A DNA stretch of 64,000 nt from an uncultured Pelagibacteraceae bacterium (GCA_902604565.1 CACKZF010000001.1:1-64000); one strand, 5' to 3'. Counted from the stretch's first letter, positions 54,467-63,389 are shown. Notes: generated by a model not told the origin, from the sequence alone. Numbers and translations: made by a program.

Positions 54467-55215
54467 TAAATTACCTTTGCCTCATTTTTTAATTTTTGTA
54501 CTAATTCCTCAACACTCGCAACTTTAATACCCGCTTTTCTTTTTGGCGGTTCTTCAATTTTAATATGTTCTATTCTAGGGTTTGTATCAACTCCTAGATC
54601 TGACGCATTAATCTGTTCAATAGGTTTTTTCTTCGCTTTCATAATATTTGGCAGTGACGCATATCTTGGCTCATTTAATCTTAAATCACATGTAACAATA
54701 GCTGGTGTATTGACTTCAATAGTTTCTAAACCTTCATCCACTTCTCTAGTAACTTGTAATGATTTATCGTTTACTTCTATTTTTGAGGCAAAAGTCGCTT
54801 GTGGCCAATTTAAATGTGCTGCTAACATTTGGCCCGTTTGATTACAGTCATCATCAATTGCTTGTTTACCCATAAAAACTAAGTCTGGATTTTCTTTTTC
54901 AACAATTTTTTTTAAAATTTTAGAAACAGCAAGAGGCTCAATGGTGCCATCCACCTTTACATGAATTCCTCTATCCGCTCCTACCGCTAAAGCTTTTCTG
55001 ACTGTTTCTTGAGCTTTCTCTTCACCAACAGTAACAGCTATTATTTCTGTTGCTTTACCTGACTCTTTAATTTTTACAGCTTCTTCAATAGCATTATCAT
55101 CTGGTGGGTTTGTTGACATTTTAACGTTATCTGTAACAACCCCACTACCGTCCTCTTTAACTCTAATTTGAACGTTATAATCAATAACTCTTTTTACAGC
55201 GACTAAAATTTTCAT
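54466..55215 (-). CDS. etfB: Electron-transfer flavoprotein beta subunit
   Basis: The 249-residue protein has the EtfB start [20 protein letters not shown], the AMP-binding motif region GADRGIHVK and the conserved loop [33 protein letters not shown] is the recognition region for partner dehydrogenases. It forms the ETF heterodimer with EtfA. Its start overlaps the stop of the DMGDH-like gene, so the dehydrogenase and its electron acceptor are made together. Confidence 0.97.
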   Translation of the reverse strand: MKILVAVKRVIDYNVQIRVKEDGSGVVTDNVKMSTNPPDDNAIEEAVKIKESGKATEIIAVTVGEEKAQETVRKALAVGADRGIHVKVDGTIEPLAVSKILKKIVEKENPDLVFMGKQAIDDDCNQTGQMLAAHLNWPQATFASKIEVNDKSLQVTREVDEGLETIEVNTPAIVTCDLRLNEPRYASLPNIMKAKKKPIEQINASDLGVDTNPRIEHIKIEEPPKRKAGIKVASVEELVQKLKNEAKVI

Positions 55216-57650
55216 TAAGCTCTCAATAATTTATTTTCAGCATCATAAGGACTTTCTTCTAAAATTGTTGCCTCATGCATTTTACCCAGTATATCAATCC
55301 TTAGTTTTTGTCCAACATTTGCTAACTCAGGTTTAACCATTCCTAGTGCGATAGATTTTCCTAGTCTAAATCCAAAGTCACCACCAGTTGCACGTCCTAC
55401 AACACTTCCATTTTCATAAATTGGGTTATTTCCTAATACATCTGCATCATTAGTTTCGTGAACCTCTAGAGTAACAAGCTTATTATCGAAGCCTTTTTCT
55501 CTCCATTTATTTAAAGCATCAAGTCCAATAAAACTTCCTTTGTTTGGATGAATAAATTTATCTAATCCACTTTCGTAAGGTGAATACTCAATTGATAGTT
55601 CAGTTCCTACTAGTTTATAAGATTTTTCAACTCTTAAACTGTTCATTGCTCTAATACCATAAGGCTTTAAACCTAAGTCTTGGCCTGCATCCATAAGTTT
55701 ATCAAAAATATGATTTTGATATTCAATAGGATGATGAAGTTCCCATCCTAGCTCTCCGACAAAATTAACTCTCATTGCATTAACGGGTGCAAAGCCAACG
55801 TCAACTTGTTTTGCACTTAACCATTTAAAATTTTCATTTGAAAAATCATCATTTGACACCCTTTGCATTAATTCTCTTGCTTTCGGTCCTGATACGACAA
55901 GAACACCTTTGCTATTTGTTAAGTTCTCAAATTGAACTGATCCATCTTTTGGCATCCAGCCAAATATCCAATCGTGATCCAATCTTTGATAAGCTCCAGC
56001 AGAAACAAGATAAAAACTATTTTCCGACTCTCTCATTATTGTAAATTCTGAGTGAACACCTCCCTTCGTATTTAATGCATGACATAAATTAATTCTTCCA
56101 ACTTTTTTTGGTAATTTATTAGCTACCAACTTATCTAAAAATTCTTCAGCTCCAGGTCCTTTAATTCTACATTTAGCAAAAGCAGTCATATCTAGTAGAC
56201 CAACATTTTCTTTTACATTTTTGCACTCTTTTTCAACTGCCTTGAACCAATTAGATCTTCTAAATGACCAATCATCCTTTTGCTCCATACCATCAGTTGC
56301 AAAAAAGTTTGGTCTTTCCCATCCAAATTTTTGACCAAAAACTGCACCAAGATTTTTCATTCTGTCATAACACGGTGCTGTTCTTAAAGGTCTTGCAGCT
56401 GGTCTTTCTTCATCTGGAAAGTGGGTTATAAATACATGACTGTAAGCTTCTTCATTCTTTTCTTTAAGATATGATTTTGAGCAATAATCTCCATATCTTC
56501 TTGGTTCAACACCAAGCATGTCTATTGTAGGTTCTCCATCAACAATCCATTCTGCTAGTTGCCATCCAGCTCCACCAGCTGCAGTAATACCAAAACTATG
56601 ACCTTCATTAATCCAAAAGTTCTTTAATCCCCATGCTGGACCAACTATCGGATTTCCATCTGGGGTATAACAAATTGCCCCATTATAAACTTTTTTAACA
56701 CCTACCTCTCCAAATGCTGGAACTCTATGAATAGCTCCTTCAATATGAGGAGCAAGTCTATCTAAATCTTCTTGGAAAAGTTCATACTCAGATTCCTTTG
56801 AAGGACCATCTACATAACAGGCAGGTGCACCATCTTCATATGGTCCTAAAATTAAACCACCCGCTTCCTCTCTCATGTACCATCTGCTATCGCTATCCCT
56901 TAAAACTCCCATTTCTGGAAGACCTTCTTTTTTTCTTTTTTGAATTTCTGGGTGTGGTTCTGTTACAATGTATTGATGCTCAACTGGTATTACAGGAATA
57001 TCTAAACCAACCATCTTACCAGTTTGTCTAGCAAAATTTCCTGAACAGGAAATTACATGTTCACATTCTATAGATCCTTTATCTGTTTCAACAACCCATC
57101 CATCTTTATTTTGTTTCATTGCAAGAACTGTTGTATTTCTGTAAATCTCAGCACCTCTATTTCTTGCACCAGTTGCTAATGCTTGTGTTAGATCAGCTGG
57201 TTGAATATATCCATCTTCAGGATGTTGAATTGCTCCTATTAAATCATCAGTATGACACAAAGGCCAAATTTCTTTTACTTGATCTGGAGTTAAAAATTTT
57301 ACATCTACACCAATAGTTTGTGCAACACCAGCGTACTGATGGTACTCATCCATTCTATCCTTATTGTTTGCTAATCTAATGTTTGACACAACACTAAATC
57401 CAACATTCTTTCCTGTTTCTTCCTCTAAGCTTTTATAAAGGTTAACAGCATATTTATGTAATTGGCCAACTGAGTAGCTCATATTAAATAATGGAAGTAA
57501 TCCAGCTGCATGCCAAGTAGAGCCTGAAGTTAATTCTTTTCTTTCTATCAAAACAACATCAGACCACCCTTTTTTAGCTAAATGATACAGAGCGCTAACA
57601 CCAACTACTCCACCGCCTACTACTACAACTTTTGCTTTTGATTTCATCAT
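55215..57650 (-). CDS. Dimethylglycine dehydrogenase-like flavoprotein (second paralogue, with ETF operon)
   Basis: The 811-residue protein has the FAD motif [20 protein letters not shown] and H47 in [10 protein letters not shown], the usual covalent FAD histidine. The C-terminal half is a GcvT-type folate-binding domain (for example [20 protein letters not shown]). Its fusion into an operon with etfB, etfA and ETF-QO strongly supports oxidative N-demethylation with electrons sent to the ubiquinone pool. Dimethylglycine is the best substrate guess; sarcosine is the alternative. Confidence 0.93.
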   Translation of the reverse strand: MMKSKAKVVVVGGGVVGVSALYHLAKKGWSDVVLIERKELTSGSTWHAAGLLPLFNMSYSVGQLHKYAVNLYKSLEEETGKNVGFSVVSNIRLANNKDRMDEYHQYAGVAQTIGVDVKFLTPDQVKEIWPLCHTDDLIGAIQHPEDGYIQPADLTQALATGARNRGAEIYRNTTVLAMKQNKDGWVVETDKGSIECEHVISCSGNFARQTGKMVGLDIPVIPVEHQYIVTEPHPEIQKRKKEGLPEMGVLRDSDSRWYMREEAGGLILGPYEDGAPACYVDGPSKESEYELFQEDLDRLAPHIEGAIHRVPAFGEVGVKKVYNGAICYTPDGNPIVGPAWGLKNFWINEGHSFGITAAGGAGWQLAEWIVDGEPTIDMLGVEPRRYGDYCSKSYLKEKNEEAYSHVFITHFPDEERPAARPLRTAPCYDRMKNLGAVFGQKFGWERPNFFATDGMEQKDDWSFRRSNWFKAVEKECKNVKENVGLLDMTAFAKCRIKGPGAEEFLDKLVANKLPKKVGRINLCHALNTKGGVHSEFTIMRESENSFYLVSAGAYQRLDHDWIFGWMPKDGSVQFENLTNSKGVLVVSGPKARELMQRVSNDDFSNENFKWLSAKQVDVGFAPVNAMRVNFVGELGWELHHPIEYQNHIFDKLMDAGQDLGLKPYGIRAMNSLRVEKSYKLVGTELSIEYSPYESGLDKFIHPNKGSFIGLDALNKWREKGFDNKLVTLEVHETNDADVLGNNPIYENGSVVGRATGGDFGFRLGKSIALGMVKPELANVGQKLRIDILGKMHEATILEESPYDAENKLLRA

Positions 57651-57690
57651 GCGATTTTTACTAAATTTTTCTTATAAACTAAACATAATT

Positions 57691-57906
57691 CTAATAGTCA
57701 TAATCATCATCATCGTCATCTCTCCAACCCATTTGGTACATTAAATATGCAGCAGTTATTACACTCACCACTCCTGCGGCCATACCAAAATTTACTCCCA
57801 TAGTTTGCCCAAAATAATACCATCCTATCTGAGTGGCGCCAATTGGTGGAATGCAAAGTATTGCCATTAGTATTGCAATTCGAACTGGAAAACTTGGTTT
57901 TTTCAT
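57691..57906 (-). CDS. Small membrane protein with a poly-aspartate tail (71 aa)
   Basis: I choose ATG 57906, which overlaps the previous stop (TAATG) and gives MKKPSFPVRIAILMAILCIP. A longer frame from 57960 lies inside the upstream gene. Two or three hydrophobic segments are followed by a tail of acidic residues, WRDDDDDDYDY. No family is recognised. The tail could bind cations or a basic partner. It is the last gene of the ten-gene operon. Confidence 0.65.
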   Translation of the reverse strand: MKKPSFPVRIAILMAILCIPPIGATQIGWYYFGQTMGVNFGMAAGVVSVITAAYLMYQMGWRDDDDDDYDY

Positions 57907-58379
57907 TAAATAGAAGAGCCCATTGGCATTGGTTGAGATACAGCAGTAGTTAGCCAACAATTTTTTAAAAATCCGTCAATTTCATATTTTTCAACTTGCC
58001 ATTTGAATTTGTAATACTTTTTATCCTTGTCCATAATGGTCACTTCAAATGTCGAAACACCTTTTGATTTATAAACTTCTACAATTTCATAATTTTCATG
58101 ATTTAAAAGCATCGAATAAGAATCGGTCTTAATCATGTTTTTAAATCTCTCAATAGGTCCTGTAACTCTTTGATTATTTGGGTGAGCAAAAAACCAGGTT
58201 TGAATAATACCACTATCTTTTTCAGGACTATCGTTCTTCATTAAAGCATTGAGTTGTATCTCAATAACTTCTCTTGGCTTTATCTCTGGATTTGGTTTTC
58301 TTATCTCAGCAGATAATTCATTAATTGAAAAAATAAGTAGAAAAAAGATACTATAGATTGCTGGCTGTATTTTTAACAT
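57906..58379 (-). CDS. DUF4864-like secreted protein
   Basis: I choose the start at 58379 because it gives a signal peptide (MLKIQPAIYSIFFLLIFSIN, then ELSAE). A longer frame begins at 58460 inside the upstream gene. The mature part has the DUF4864 pattern: REVIEIQLNALMKND, GIIQTWFFAHPNN, and a C-terminal KFKWQVEKYEIDGFLKNCW. Function is unknown; the fold resembles NTF2-like proteins. The start overlaps the flavodoxin-like gene by 29 bases. Confidence 0.7.
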   Translation of the reverse strand: MLKIQPAIYSIFFLLIFSINELSAEIRKPNPEIKPREVIEIQLNALMKNDSPEKDSGIIQTWFFAHPNNQRVTGPIERFKNMIKTDSYSMLLNHENYEIVEVYKSKGVSTFEVTIMDKDKKYYKFKWQVEKYEIDGFLKNCWLTTAVSQPMPMGSSI

Positions 58380-58920
58380 CTTCCAAAAATTCAATTCTTT
58401 TTTCATTTGAAACAAATGGTACAGCAAAATATCGTTTATAGGTAATGTCATAAATACCACACTTATTAAAGATACCTTTTTTAATTCTTCTAAGCGGTAA
58501 ATTTAAAAAAAAATCTGAAATTGAAAATCTTGGAGAGCCATAGGTACAGAAAATAATAGCTTTTTTACTTTTTAGTTTTCCTTCGGCATAACCATGATTA
58601 CCAATAAGTTTCTTAAAAGAAAAAGCCCAAGGTGGTGCTAATACTTTATCTATCCACCCCTCTAATATAGCTGGCATTCTATAGTTCCAAATAGGTGCTA
58701 CAAGGACAATTAAATCTGTTTCATCTATTTTTTTTCTGTGATCTAAAACCACTTCATCAGCTTTTTCACCTGCATAAACTGGATTAAAATTTTCCTTATA
58801 TAGATCTATGCAATCGACTGAATGACCCTTTTCTTCTGCTGATTTTATGAAAGCATCTTTGATTGCTGAATTAAAAGATTTTTCATTATAATGGCCATAA
58901 ACCAAAAATACTTTTTTCAT
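58351..58920 (-). CDS. NAD(P)H:quinone oxidoreductase-like flavodoxin-fold protein
   Basis: The 189-residue protein has the flavodoxin-2 motifs: VYGHYNEKSFNSAI near the start, LIVLVAPIWNYRMPAILEGWIDKVL, and CTYGSPRFSI. This places it with KefF/MdaB-type enzymes that reduce quinones or other electrophiles with two electrons. Its start overlaps the CoA-binding gene by one base. It may detoxify quinone-like products in this operon. Confidence 0.83.
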   Translation of the reverse strand: MKKVFLVYGHYNEKSFNSAIKDAFIKSAEEKGHSVDCIDLYKENFNPVYAGEKADEVVLDHRKKIDETDLIVLVAPIWNYRMPAILEGWIDKVLAPPWAFSFKKLIGNHGYAEGKLKSKKAIIFCTYGSPRFSISDFFLNLPLRRIKKGIFNKCGIYDITYKRYFAVPFVSNEKRIEFLEDVKNTASNL

Positions 58921-59387
58921 TAGTCTTTAAGAACTGGAAAAACTGGGTTAGATTTTTGAAAAAGTTTTTGATATTCCTGCTTTATGCATCTGTTAGAAAT
59001 GAATTCAATTTTTTCATTATCTGCTATTGCCTCAGCTTCATCGCTATGAATTCCATACTGTAACCATAATACTTTAGTTCCTTTTTGAATTGCTTCTTTT
59101 GCAATGCCCTCTGCCTCATTCGAAGGTCTAAAAACATCAACTATATCGATCTCTTCTTTGACTTTATCCAAGCTTTCAACAATTGGTTCACCATTTACAA
59201 TTTCACCAACTGCAAAAGGGTTTATGGGTATAACTTTATAACCAAAGTTTTGCATATATTTCATGACTACATTTGCCGGCTTTCTTTTTAGATTTTTTTT
59301 ATCCTCTCCTTTTTTCTCAGAACTAACACCAATCATTGCAATGACTTTTGATTTTCTCAAAATAGATTTAATTTGATCGTCATTCAT
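58920..59387 (-). CDS. CoA-binding domain protein (YccU-like)
   Basis: The 155-residue protein has the CoA-binding Rossmann-like fold: VIAMIGVSSEKKGEDKKN, then VMKYMQNFGYKVIPINP, DIVDVFRPSNEAE and LWLQYGIHSDEA. These match small single-domain CoA-binding proteins such as YccU. The role is unknown; it may bind acyl-CoA or sense CoA. It lies 21 bases after the enoyl-CoA hydratase gene and overlaps the flavodoxin-like gene. Confidence 0.85.
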   Translation of the reverse strand: MNDDQIKSILRKSKVIAMIGVSSEKKGEDKKNLKRKPANVVMKYMQNFGYKVIPINPFAVGEIVNGEPIVESLDKVKEEIDIVDVFRPSNEAEGIAKEAIQKGTKVLWLQYGIHSDEAEAIADNEKIEFISNRCIKQEYQKLFQKSNPVFPVLKD

Positions 59388-59408
59388 AATTTAATTTTAA
59401 AATAATTA

Positions 59409-60182
59409 TTATTTATTTTTCCAGTTAGGTTTTCTTTTTTGTAAGAAAGCTGATATTCCCTCTTTTGCATCTTGTGAATCCATATTTAGAGTCATCATTT
59501 TACTCGTAAATTTATATGCATCTCCTAGTGGCATTTCTAATTGTTTGTAGAAAGCTTGCTTACCTATTTTAATTGTTAAATTTGATTTTGAAGAAATAGT
59601 TTTTGCAATTTTTAAAACTTCTGAATTAAGTTTTTTACTTGAAAAACAATCATTTATTAAACCAATATCTTTTGCATATTTCGCATTTATTGGTTCTCCA
59701 GTTAAAAGCATCTTCATCATAATTTTTCTAGTTACTTTTCTACTAACAGCAACCATTGGAGTACTACAAAACAAACCTATATTTACACCAGGTGTTGCAA
59801 ATGTTGCTGTTGTTGTGCTGTAAGCCAAATCACAACTAGCAGCTAATTGGCATCCTGCTGCATAAGCTGCACCATGAACTTTTGCTATGACTGGTTTTTT
59901 TCCCTCTACAATTTTCATCATTAATTTTGAGCACAAGTTAAATAATTTTAAATGATTTGATCTATTTTTTATTCCACCAACTTCTTTTAAGTTATGTCCT
60001 GCGCTGAAACCTTTGCCTGCTCCTTCTAAAATTATTACTCTAGTACTATTGTCTTTATCAAGTTTAATAAAAGTTTTTAAAAGATCTCTTAAAGTTTTAA
60101 ATGATAATGAATTATAAGTTTTAGGATCATTGATTATTACATTGGTTATACCATTGCCTAATTTTTTGATCTTAACATTCAT
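59409..60182 (-). CDS. Enoyl-CoA hydratase/isomerase family protein
   Basis: I choose ATG 60182 (MNVKIKKLGNGITN); the in-frame upstream codon is TTG. The 257-residue crotonase-fold protein has the oxyanion-hole motif GKGFSAGHNLKEV and the second motif AAGCQLAASCDLAYSTTTAT. The catalytic Glu of standard hydratases is not obvious in the loop TPGVNIGLFCSTP. It resembles the ECHDC3-like group of uncertain activity. The gene is followed by the CoA-binding gene. Confidence 0.85.
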   Translation of the reverse strand: MNVKIKKLGNGITNVIINDPKTYNSLSFKTLRDLLKTFIKLDKDNSTRVIILEGAGKGFSAGHNLKEVGGIKNRSNHLKLFNLCSKLMMKIVEGKKPVIAKVHGAAYAAGCQLAASCDLAYSTTTATFATPGVNIGLFCSTPMVAVSRKVTRKIMMKMLLTGEPINAKYAKDIGLINDCFSSKKLNSEVLKIAKTISSKSNLTIKIGKQAFYKQLEMPLGDAYKFTSKMMTLNMDSQDAKEGISAFLQKRKPNWKNK

Positions 60183-60197
60183 AATCAACTTGTTTTT

Positions 60198-60572
60198 CTA
60201 TTTTAGCTTGCCGTCTTCTCTCATTTTAGCTCTAATTTTAGTAGCTGAAATTTTTTGTATTTCTTCAGATAATACTATTTCTTCAATTTTATACCCTACG
60301 CCTCTTCCATAGCATATGTTTGTTATATTTGGGACCATCATTACTTTAAATCTACCTTCAAATTCTGGATTTAATTTATCTTCTATATTTTTTTTTACTG
60401 TTTCAAAATCGAAAGGGTTATCATCAACTCCCTGAACATCTCTAATTTGAATACAAACTTGACCTGTTTTTTTTATAATTTCTCTAAATAAAGTGTAGTG
60501 ACCCTCATGAAAAGGTTGCCATCTTCCAAGCATCTGTGCAGTTGGTTTTTTATTATCCCATTCATAACTCAT
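60198..60572 (-). CDS. Nucleotidyltransferase (cytidylyltransferase-like, HIGH motif)
   Basis: The 124-residue protein has the HxGH-type motif GRWQPFHEGHYTLFREII near the N-terminus and a late ISATKIRAKM motif. Both belong to the nucleotidyltransferase superfamily that includes NMN and pantetheine-phosphate adenylyltransferases. It joins a nucleotide to a phosphorylated metabolite, releasing pyrophosphate. The substrate is unknown. Its start overlaps the kinase stop by one base, so kinase and transferase may act in sequence. Confidence 0.82.
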   Translation of the reverse strand: MSYEWDNKKPTAQMLGRWQPFHEGHYTLFREIIKKTGQVCIQIRDVQGVDDNPFDFETVKKNIEDKLNPEFEGRFKVMMVPNITNICYGRGVGYKIEEIVLSEEIQKISATKIRAKMREDGKLK

Positions 60573-60979
60573 TAGCCTATCTCCTTTATAATTTTTTCAG
60601 CCCAAACACTAGCATCTTGGGACGTTACATGAAAATCATATTTTTTAGGTTTGATAAACATTTGATTTGTGTCTTCAAATCTTCCTTCTTTAATTGTATC
60701 TACCCAAATTGTGTAATCTGCTGGAAACAAGCTTCTTGCTTCGGGTGTTGGACAAATAAAATCAGCAACTACAAAATTACCTTCGCTTTTTAACTTTAAT
60801 GCAAAATCTGCCATTCTTTTAGCTTGTCTTTTTCTTCCTTCTTCTGAGAAGTCCCAATCATCTGCAGCTTTTCTAACTTCGTCTGCATTTAATCTTTTTG
60901 CATTAAGCTTTGGAGCCAGTTGCTCAGCTAAAGTAGTTTTGCCTGCTCCTGGCAGACCCATTATTAAAATTATTTTCAT
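60572..60979 (-). CDS. Small P-loop kinase (adenylylsulfate-kinase-like)
   Basis: The 135-residue protein has a P-loop GLPGAGKTTLAEQL at residues 8-21. A lid region DWDFSEEGRKRQAKRMADFA, the strand FVVADFICPTPEAR and YTIWVDT follow, resembling APS kinase but shorter. It is probably a kinase of a small metabolite. No sulfate genes are nearby, so the APS kinase name would be misleading. It lies eight bases after the SET gene and overlaps the nucleotidyltransferase gene. Confidence 0.8.
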   Translation of the reverse strand: MKIILIMGLPGAGKTTLAEQLAPKLNAKRLNADEVRKAADDWDFSEEGRKRQAKRMADFALKLKSEGNFVVADFICPTPEARSLFPADYTIWVDTIKEGRFEDTNQMFIKPKKYDFHVTSQDASVWAEKIIKEIG

Positions 60980-60987
60980 TTAGAAGA

Positions 60988-61428
60988 TTATAGCATTTGA
61001 ATACCTACACCAGTTTTTGGGTAAGTATAAAGATTATAATTTGCACAAAGTTCATCACCTGGTTTTAGATCTTTTATTGATACCATAAAGAAATATTTAG
61101 CATCAGGTTTTTCTAATAAATTGTAATACATATTTTCTAAATTATCATCATTATCGTTAAATTTTTTTGCTTTAACAGTTGGATCAATTGGATCACCAAA
61201 CTTTAAAGTCGGTAAAACATTTGATACTAGTCTTTGAATTGTTGGACTATCTGAGTGATTATAAAATCCACCTAATGGAGTTCTAATATATTTATTTTCG
61301 AATTGCTCATCTCTAATATGTGTAATACCAATAAATGTATTTGCTTTAATTTCCTGAGTTGCGAATAAACCAAGACCTTCAATTGGAGAATGTTTAATCG
61401 TAAGCTCATCTGGTAATGGTCTATACAT
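60988..61428 (-). CDS. SET-domain protein
   Basis: The 146-residue protein has a minimal SET domain: GLGLFATQEIKANTFIGITH, FYNHSDSPT (the NHS motif at the AdoMet site) and GDELCANYNLY (the ELxxxY region). SET proteins methylate lysine residues using S-adenosylmethionine. Bacterial ones without a post-SET cysteine cluster act on ribosomal or other proteins. It lies 14 bases after the Rieske gene. The substrate is unknown. Confidence 0.85.
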   Translation of the reverse strand: MYRPLPDELTIKHSPIEGLGLFATQEIKANTFIGITHIRDEQFENKYIRTPLGGFYNHSDSPTIQRLVSNVLPTLKFGDPIDPTVKAKKFNDNDDNLENMYYNLLEKPDAKYFFMVSIKDLKPGDELCANYNLYTYPKTGVGIQML

Positions 61429-61442
61429 AATTTCCGCACTTT

Positions 61443-62618
61443 CTATACAATGTTCTCAGCTACCCACCGATGAAATTGATGGGTTGGATTATCCATATCG
61501 GGAGAAAAATTTCCACCATTATATGCGTTAGAATTGCGGCCTATTTGCATCCGTTGAATAATATCTACATCTTCTTTTTGAATGTCTTCCCACAATTTAT
61601 AATTTTGTATTCTCAATGACTTAAATTTCTCAGATTTAGCGGCTTTTTCTCCAACATAATATATCTCCATATGTTCTAAGGTATTTTCATTATCAATTGG
61701 TTCTAGCCAATATGCATAATAATGATCTTTATGAATGCCTAACATAACATTAGGAAAGAGAGCAACATACTCTGCAACATTCTCTTTATTTTTTGGCCAA
61801 TGAGGAAAGCTTGGAAATTTTTCCTTTCCTTTAAATTTAGGATTGTAATTTGTTGTTCCTTGCCCAGCAAATCGATTAGGTAAACCTTGAATGTGATAGT
61901 GATCATCTATTTTGGAATATTCATTTAATTTAGGATGTACCCATGGCAAATGATAACTCTCACAATAATTTTCAATAGCAAATTTCCAATTACATTTTGC
62001 TTTTAATTTGAAGTATCCAAAATTATTAGCATGATTTATTAACTCTCTATCTTTGCTGATCCAAAGTTTAGACCATCTTTCATCTAAAGGTCTGATATAT
62101 CTTTTAAAAGGAATTTGATTATTGCTAATATTTACAATTATTAAATCAAGCCATACATAAGATTTTATTTCTTTAAGATTGCTTTTAGTTTTATCAAACT
62201 TTGAACTTTGGTGTTTGTTCATACCTCCGATATGTGGAGTTGCTACTAATTCACCATCTGATGTATAAGACCAGGAATGGTAAGGGCATCTGATTACATT
62301 TCTTATGTTACCAGGTTTATCTACAAGCTTTACACCTCTATGACTACACACATTATGGAAAACTTTAATTTTATTCTTTTTATTTCTAACTATAAGCAAC
62401 GGTAGACCTAAGAGATCAAATGGCTTTACATCTCCTACTTTTGGCAATGAGCTTGCTGTGCCTATTACTGTCCACTTATCCTCAAAAAGTTTTTTTCTTT
62501 CTATTAATGTATATTCTTTATTTGTGTAACACTCATTGGGTAGGCCATGAGCTTTGCTAATGGGTTTCTTTACAACCTCTAATTTTTTCTTATCTATAAT
62601 TTTAAAAATTTCTGACAT
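61443..62618 (-). CDS. Rieske non-heme iron oxygenase, alpha subunit (GbcA/carnitine-oxygenase-like)
   Basis: The 391-residue protein has the Rieske 2Fe-2S motif in two parts, CSHRGVKL and CPYHSW. The mononuclear iron site has its histidines in ENYCESYHLPWVHPKL and an acidic ligand in EDVDIIQRMQIGR. This pattern is shared by ring-hydroxylating dioxygenases and by amine demethylases such as GbcA (glycine betaine) and CntA (carnitine). No reductase gene is adjacent. Proximity to a betaine-type transporter suggests an N-methyl compound as substrate, which is an inference. Confidence 0.87.
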   Translation of the reverse strand: MSEIFKIIDKKKLEVVKKPISKAHGLPNECYTNKEYTLIERKKLFEDKWTVIGTASSLPKVGDVKPFDLLGLPLLIVRNKKNKIKVFHNVCSHRGVKLVDKPGNIRNVIRCPYHSWSYTSDGELVATPHIGGMNKHQSSKFDKTKSNLKEIKSYVWLDLIIVNISNNQIPFKRYIRPLDERWSKLWISKDRELINHANNFGYFKLKAKCNWKFAIENYCESYHLPWVHPKLNEYSKIDDHYHIQGLPNRFAGQGTTNYNPKFKGKEKFPSFPHWPKNKENVAEYVALFPNVMLGIHKDHYYAYWLEPIDNENTLEHMEIYYVGEKAAKSEKFKSLRIQNYKLWEDIQKEDVDIIQRMQIGRNSNAYNGGNFSPDMDNPTHQFHRWVAENIV

Positions 62619-63247
62619 TATTTTGTCACTTCATATAGACCCAACCAAGCATTTACATCTTTGCTTGCTATATAATCTGACTTAAAAAATTCTAGTTCTT
62701 TCCACTTTTTTTCTTCAGTTAATTTTTGAATTTTCTTGTCAAAACCATACTCTTCATGAATGCCCTCATTTATTGTAAAACAAATAAGACCTTTGTTTTT
62801 TGTGATCCGTATAAATTCTTCAAGAGCTGGTGGTTTTACATGACCAAAAGTAAATGTTCCAACGCACATTAGTGCATCATATTCATTTTCTTTTTCATTG
62901 ATTGGTTTATTTAAATCTACTTTGTCTAATTTTTTATAAAGATTGTTTGGAACTAAATCTAAAAGTTTTTGTGATAAATCAGCACCATAAAAGTCTGAAA
63001 AACCATACTTTTTAAGTTCTAAACCTACCAATCCCGTGCCACATCCAGCATCGTAAATTTTTATATTTTTTTCTTTTTGGTATTTTGCAAACACTTCTGC
63101 TGTTTCCTTAGGACCTGTATAATTCCAATCAACCATATCTTTGTCATATTTATTATTTAGTCCCCATTCGTCATAGAATTCCATGACCTCTTTTGTTTCT
63201 CTAAGTTTGTAAATGGGTACTTTATTGCCAACGTCTTTTTGAGCCAT
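62618..63247 (-). CDS. Class I SAM-dependent methyltransferase
   Basis: The 209-residue protein has the AdoMet motif I IYDAGCGTGLVGLEL, motif II with FYGADLSQKLLDL, and the motif IV-like region EYDALMCVGTFTFGHV. The N-terminal part VMEFYDEWGLNNKYD is typical of the Williams-Beuren-type small-molecule methyltransferases. The methyl acceptor is unknown. It is the first gene of the ten-gene operon and overlaps the Rieske gene by one base. Confidence 0.85.
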   Translation of the reverse strand: MAQKDVGNKVPIYKLRETKEVMEFYDEWGLNNKYDKDMVDWNYTGPKETAEVFAKYQKEKNIKIYDAGCGTGLVGLELKKYGFSDFYGADLSQKLLDLVPNNLYKKLDKVDLNKPINEKENEYDALMCVGTFTFGHVKPPALEEFIRITKNKGLICFTINEGIHEEYGFDKKIQKLTEEKKWKELEFFKSDYIASKDVNAWLGLYEVTK

Positions 63248-63273
63248 GGAATTTAATATTTTTTAACAATTTA

Positions 63274-63301
63274 TTTATAAATATGAGAGGTATAAAGACA
63301 A
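63274..63301 (-). promoter_or_regulatory. Promoter of the ten-gene operon
   Basis: On the minus strand TTGTCT (63296-63301) and TATAAA (63274-63279) are 16 bases apart. Transcription would start near 63267, about 20 bases before the methyltransferase ATG. The -35 element lies eight bases from an inverted repeat shared with the divergent proX-like gene. Confidence 0.5.
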
Positions 63302-63309
63302 TTTTCACA

Positions 63310-63322
63310 CAACTGTGAGTTG
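63310..63322. promoter_or_regulatory. Inverted repeat CAACT-N3-AGTTG between divergent promoters
   Basis: The five-base arms lie midway between the two -35 elements, so one regulator could control both directions. The repeat is short, so its significance is uncertain. Confidence 0.35.
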
Positions 63323-63330
63323 AAACCAGT

Positions 63331-63359
63331 TTGCAATTTATCTCCCTATATGTTCTGAT
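63331..63359 (+). promoter_or_regulatory. Tentative promoter of the glycine-betaine-type binding protein gene
   Basis: TTGCAA (63331-63336) and TCTGAT (63354-63359) are 17 bases apart. The -10 matches the consensus at four of six positions. Transcription would start about 24 bases before the ATG. A good ribosome site AGGAG lies 7 bases before the start codon. Confidence 0.35.
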
Positions 63360-63389
63360 GAATTATAATTAATTAATTAGGAGATAATA

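Noticed and set aside
60572-60979. Adenylylsulfate kinase of sulfate assimilation
   Set aside because: Only the P-loop and general kinase pattern match. The protein is short and no sulfate genes are nearby.
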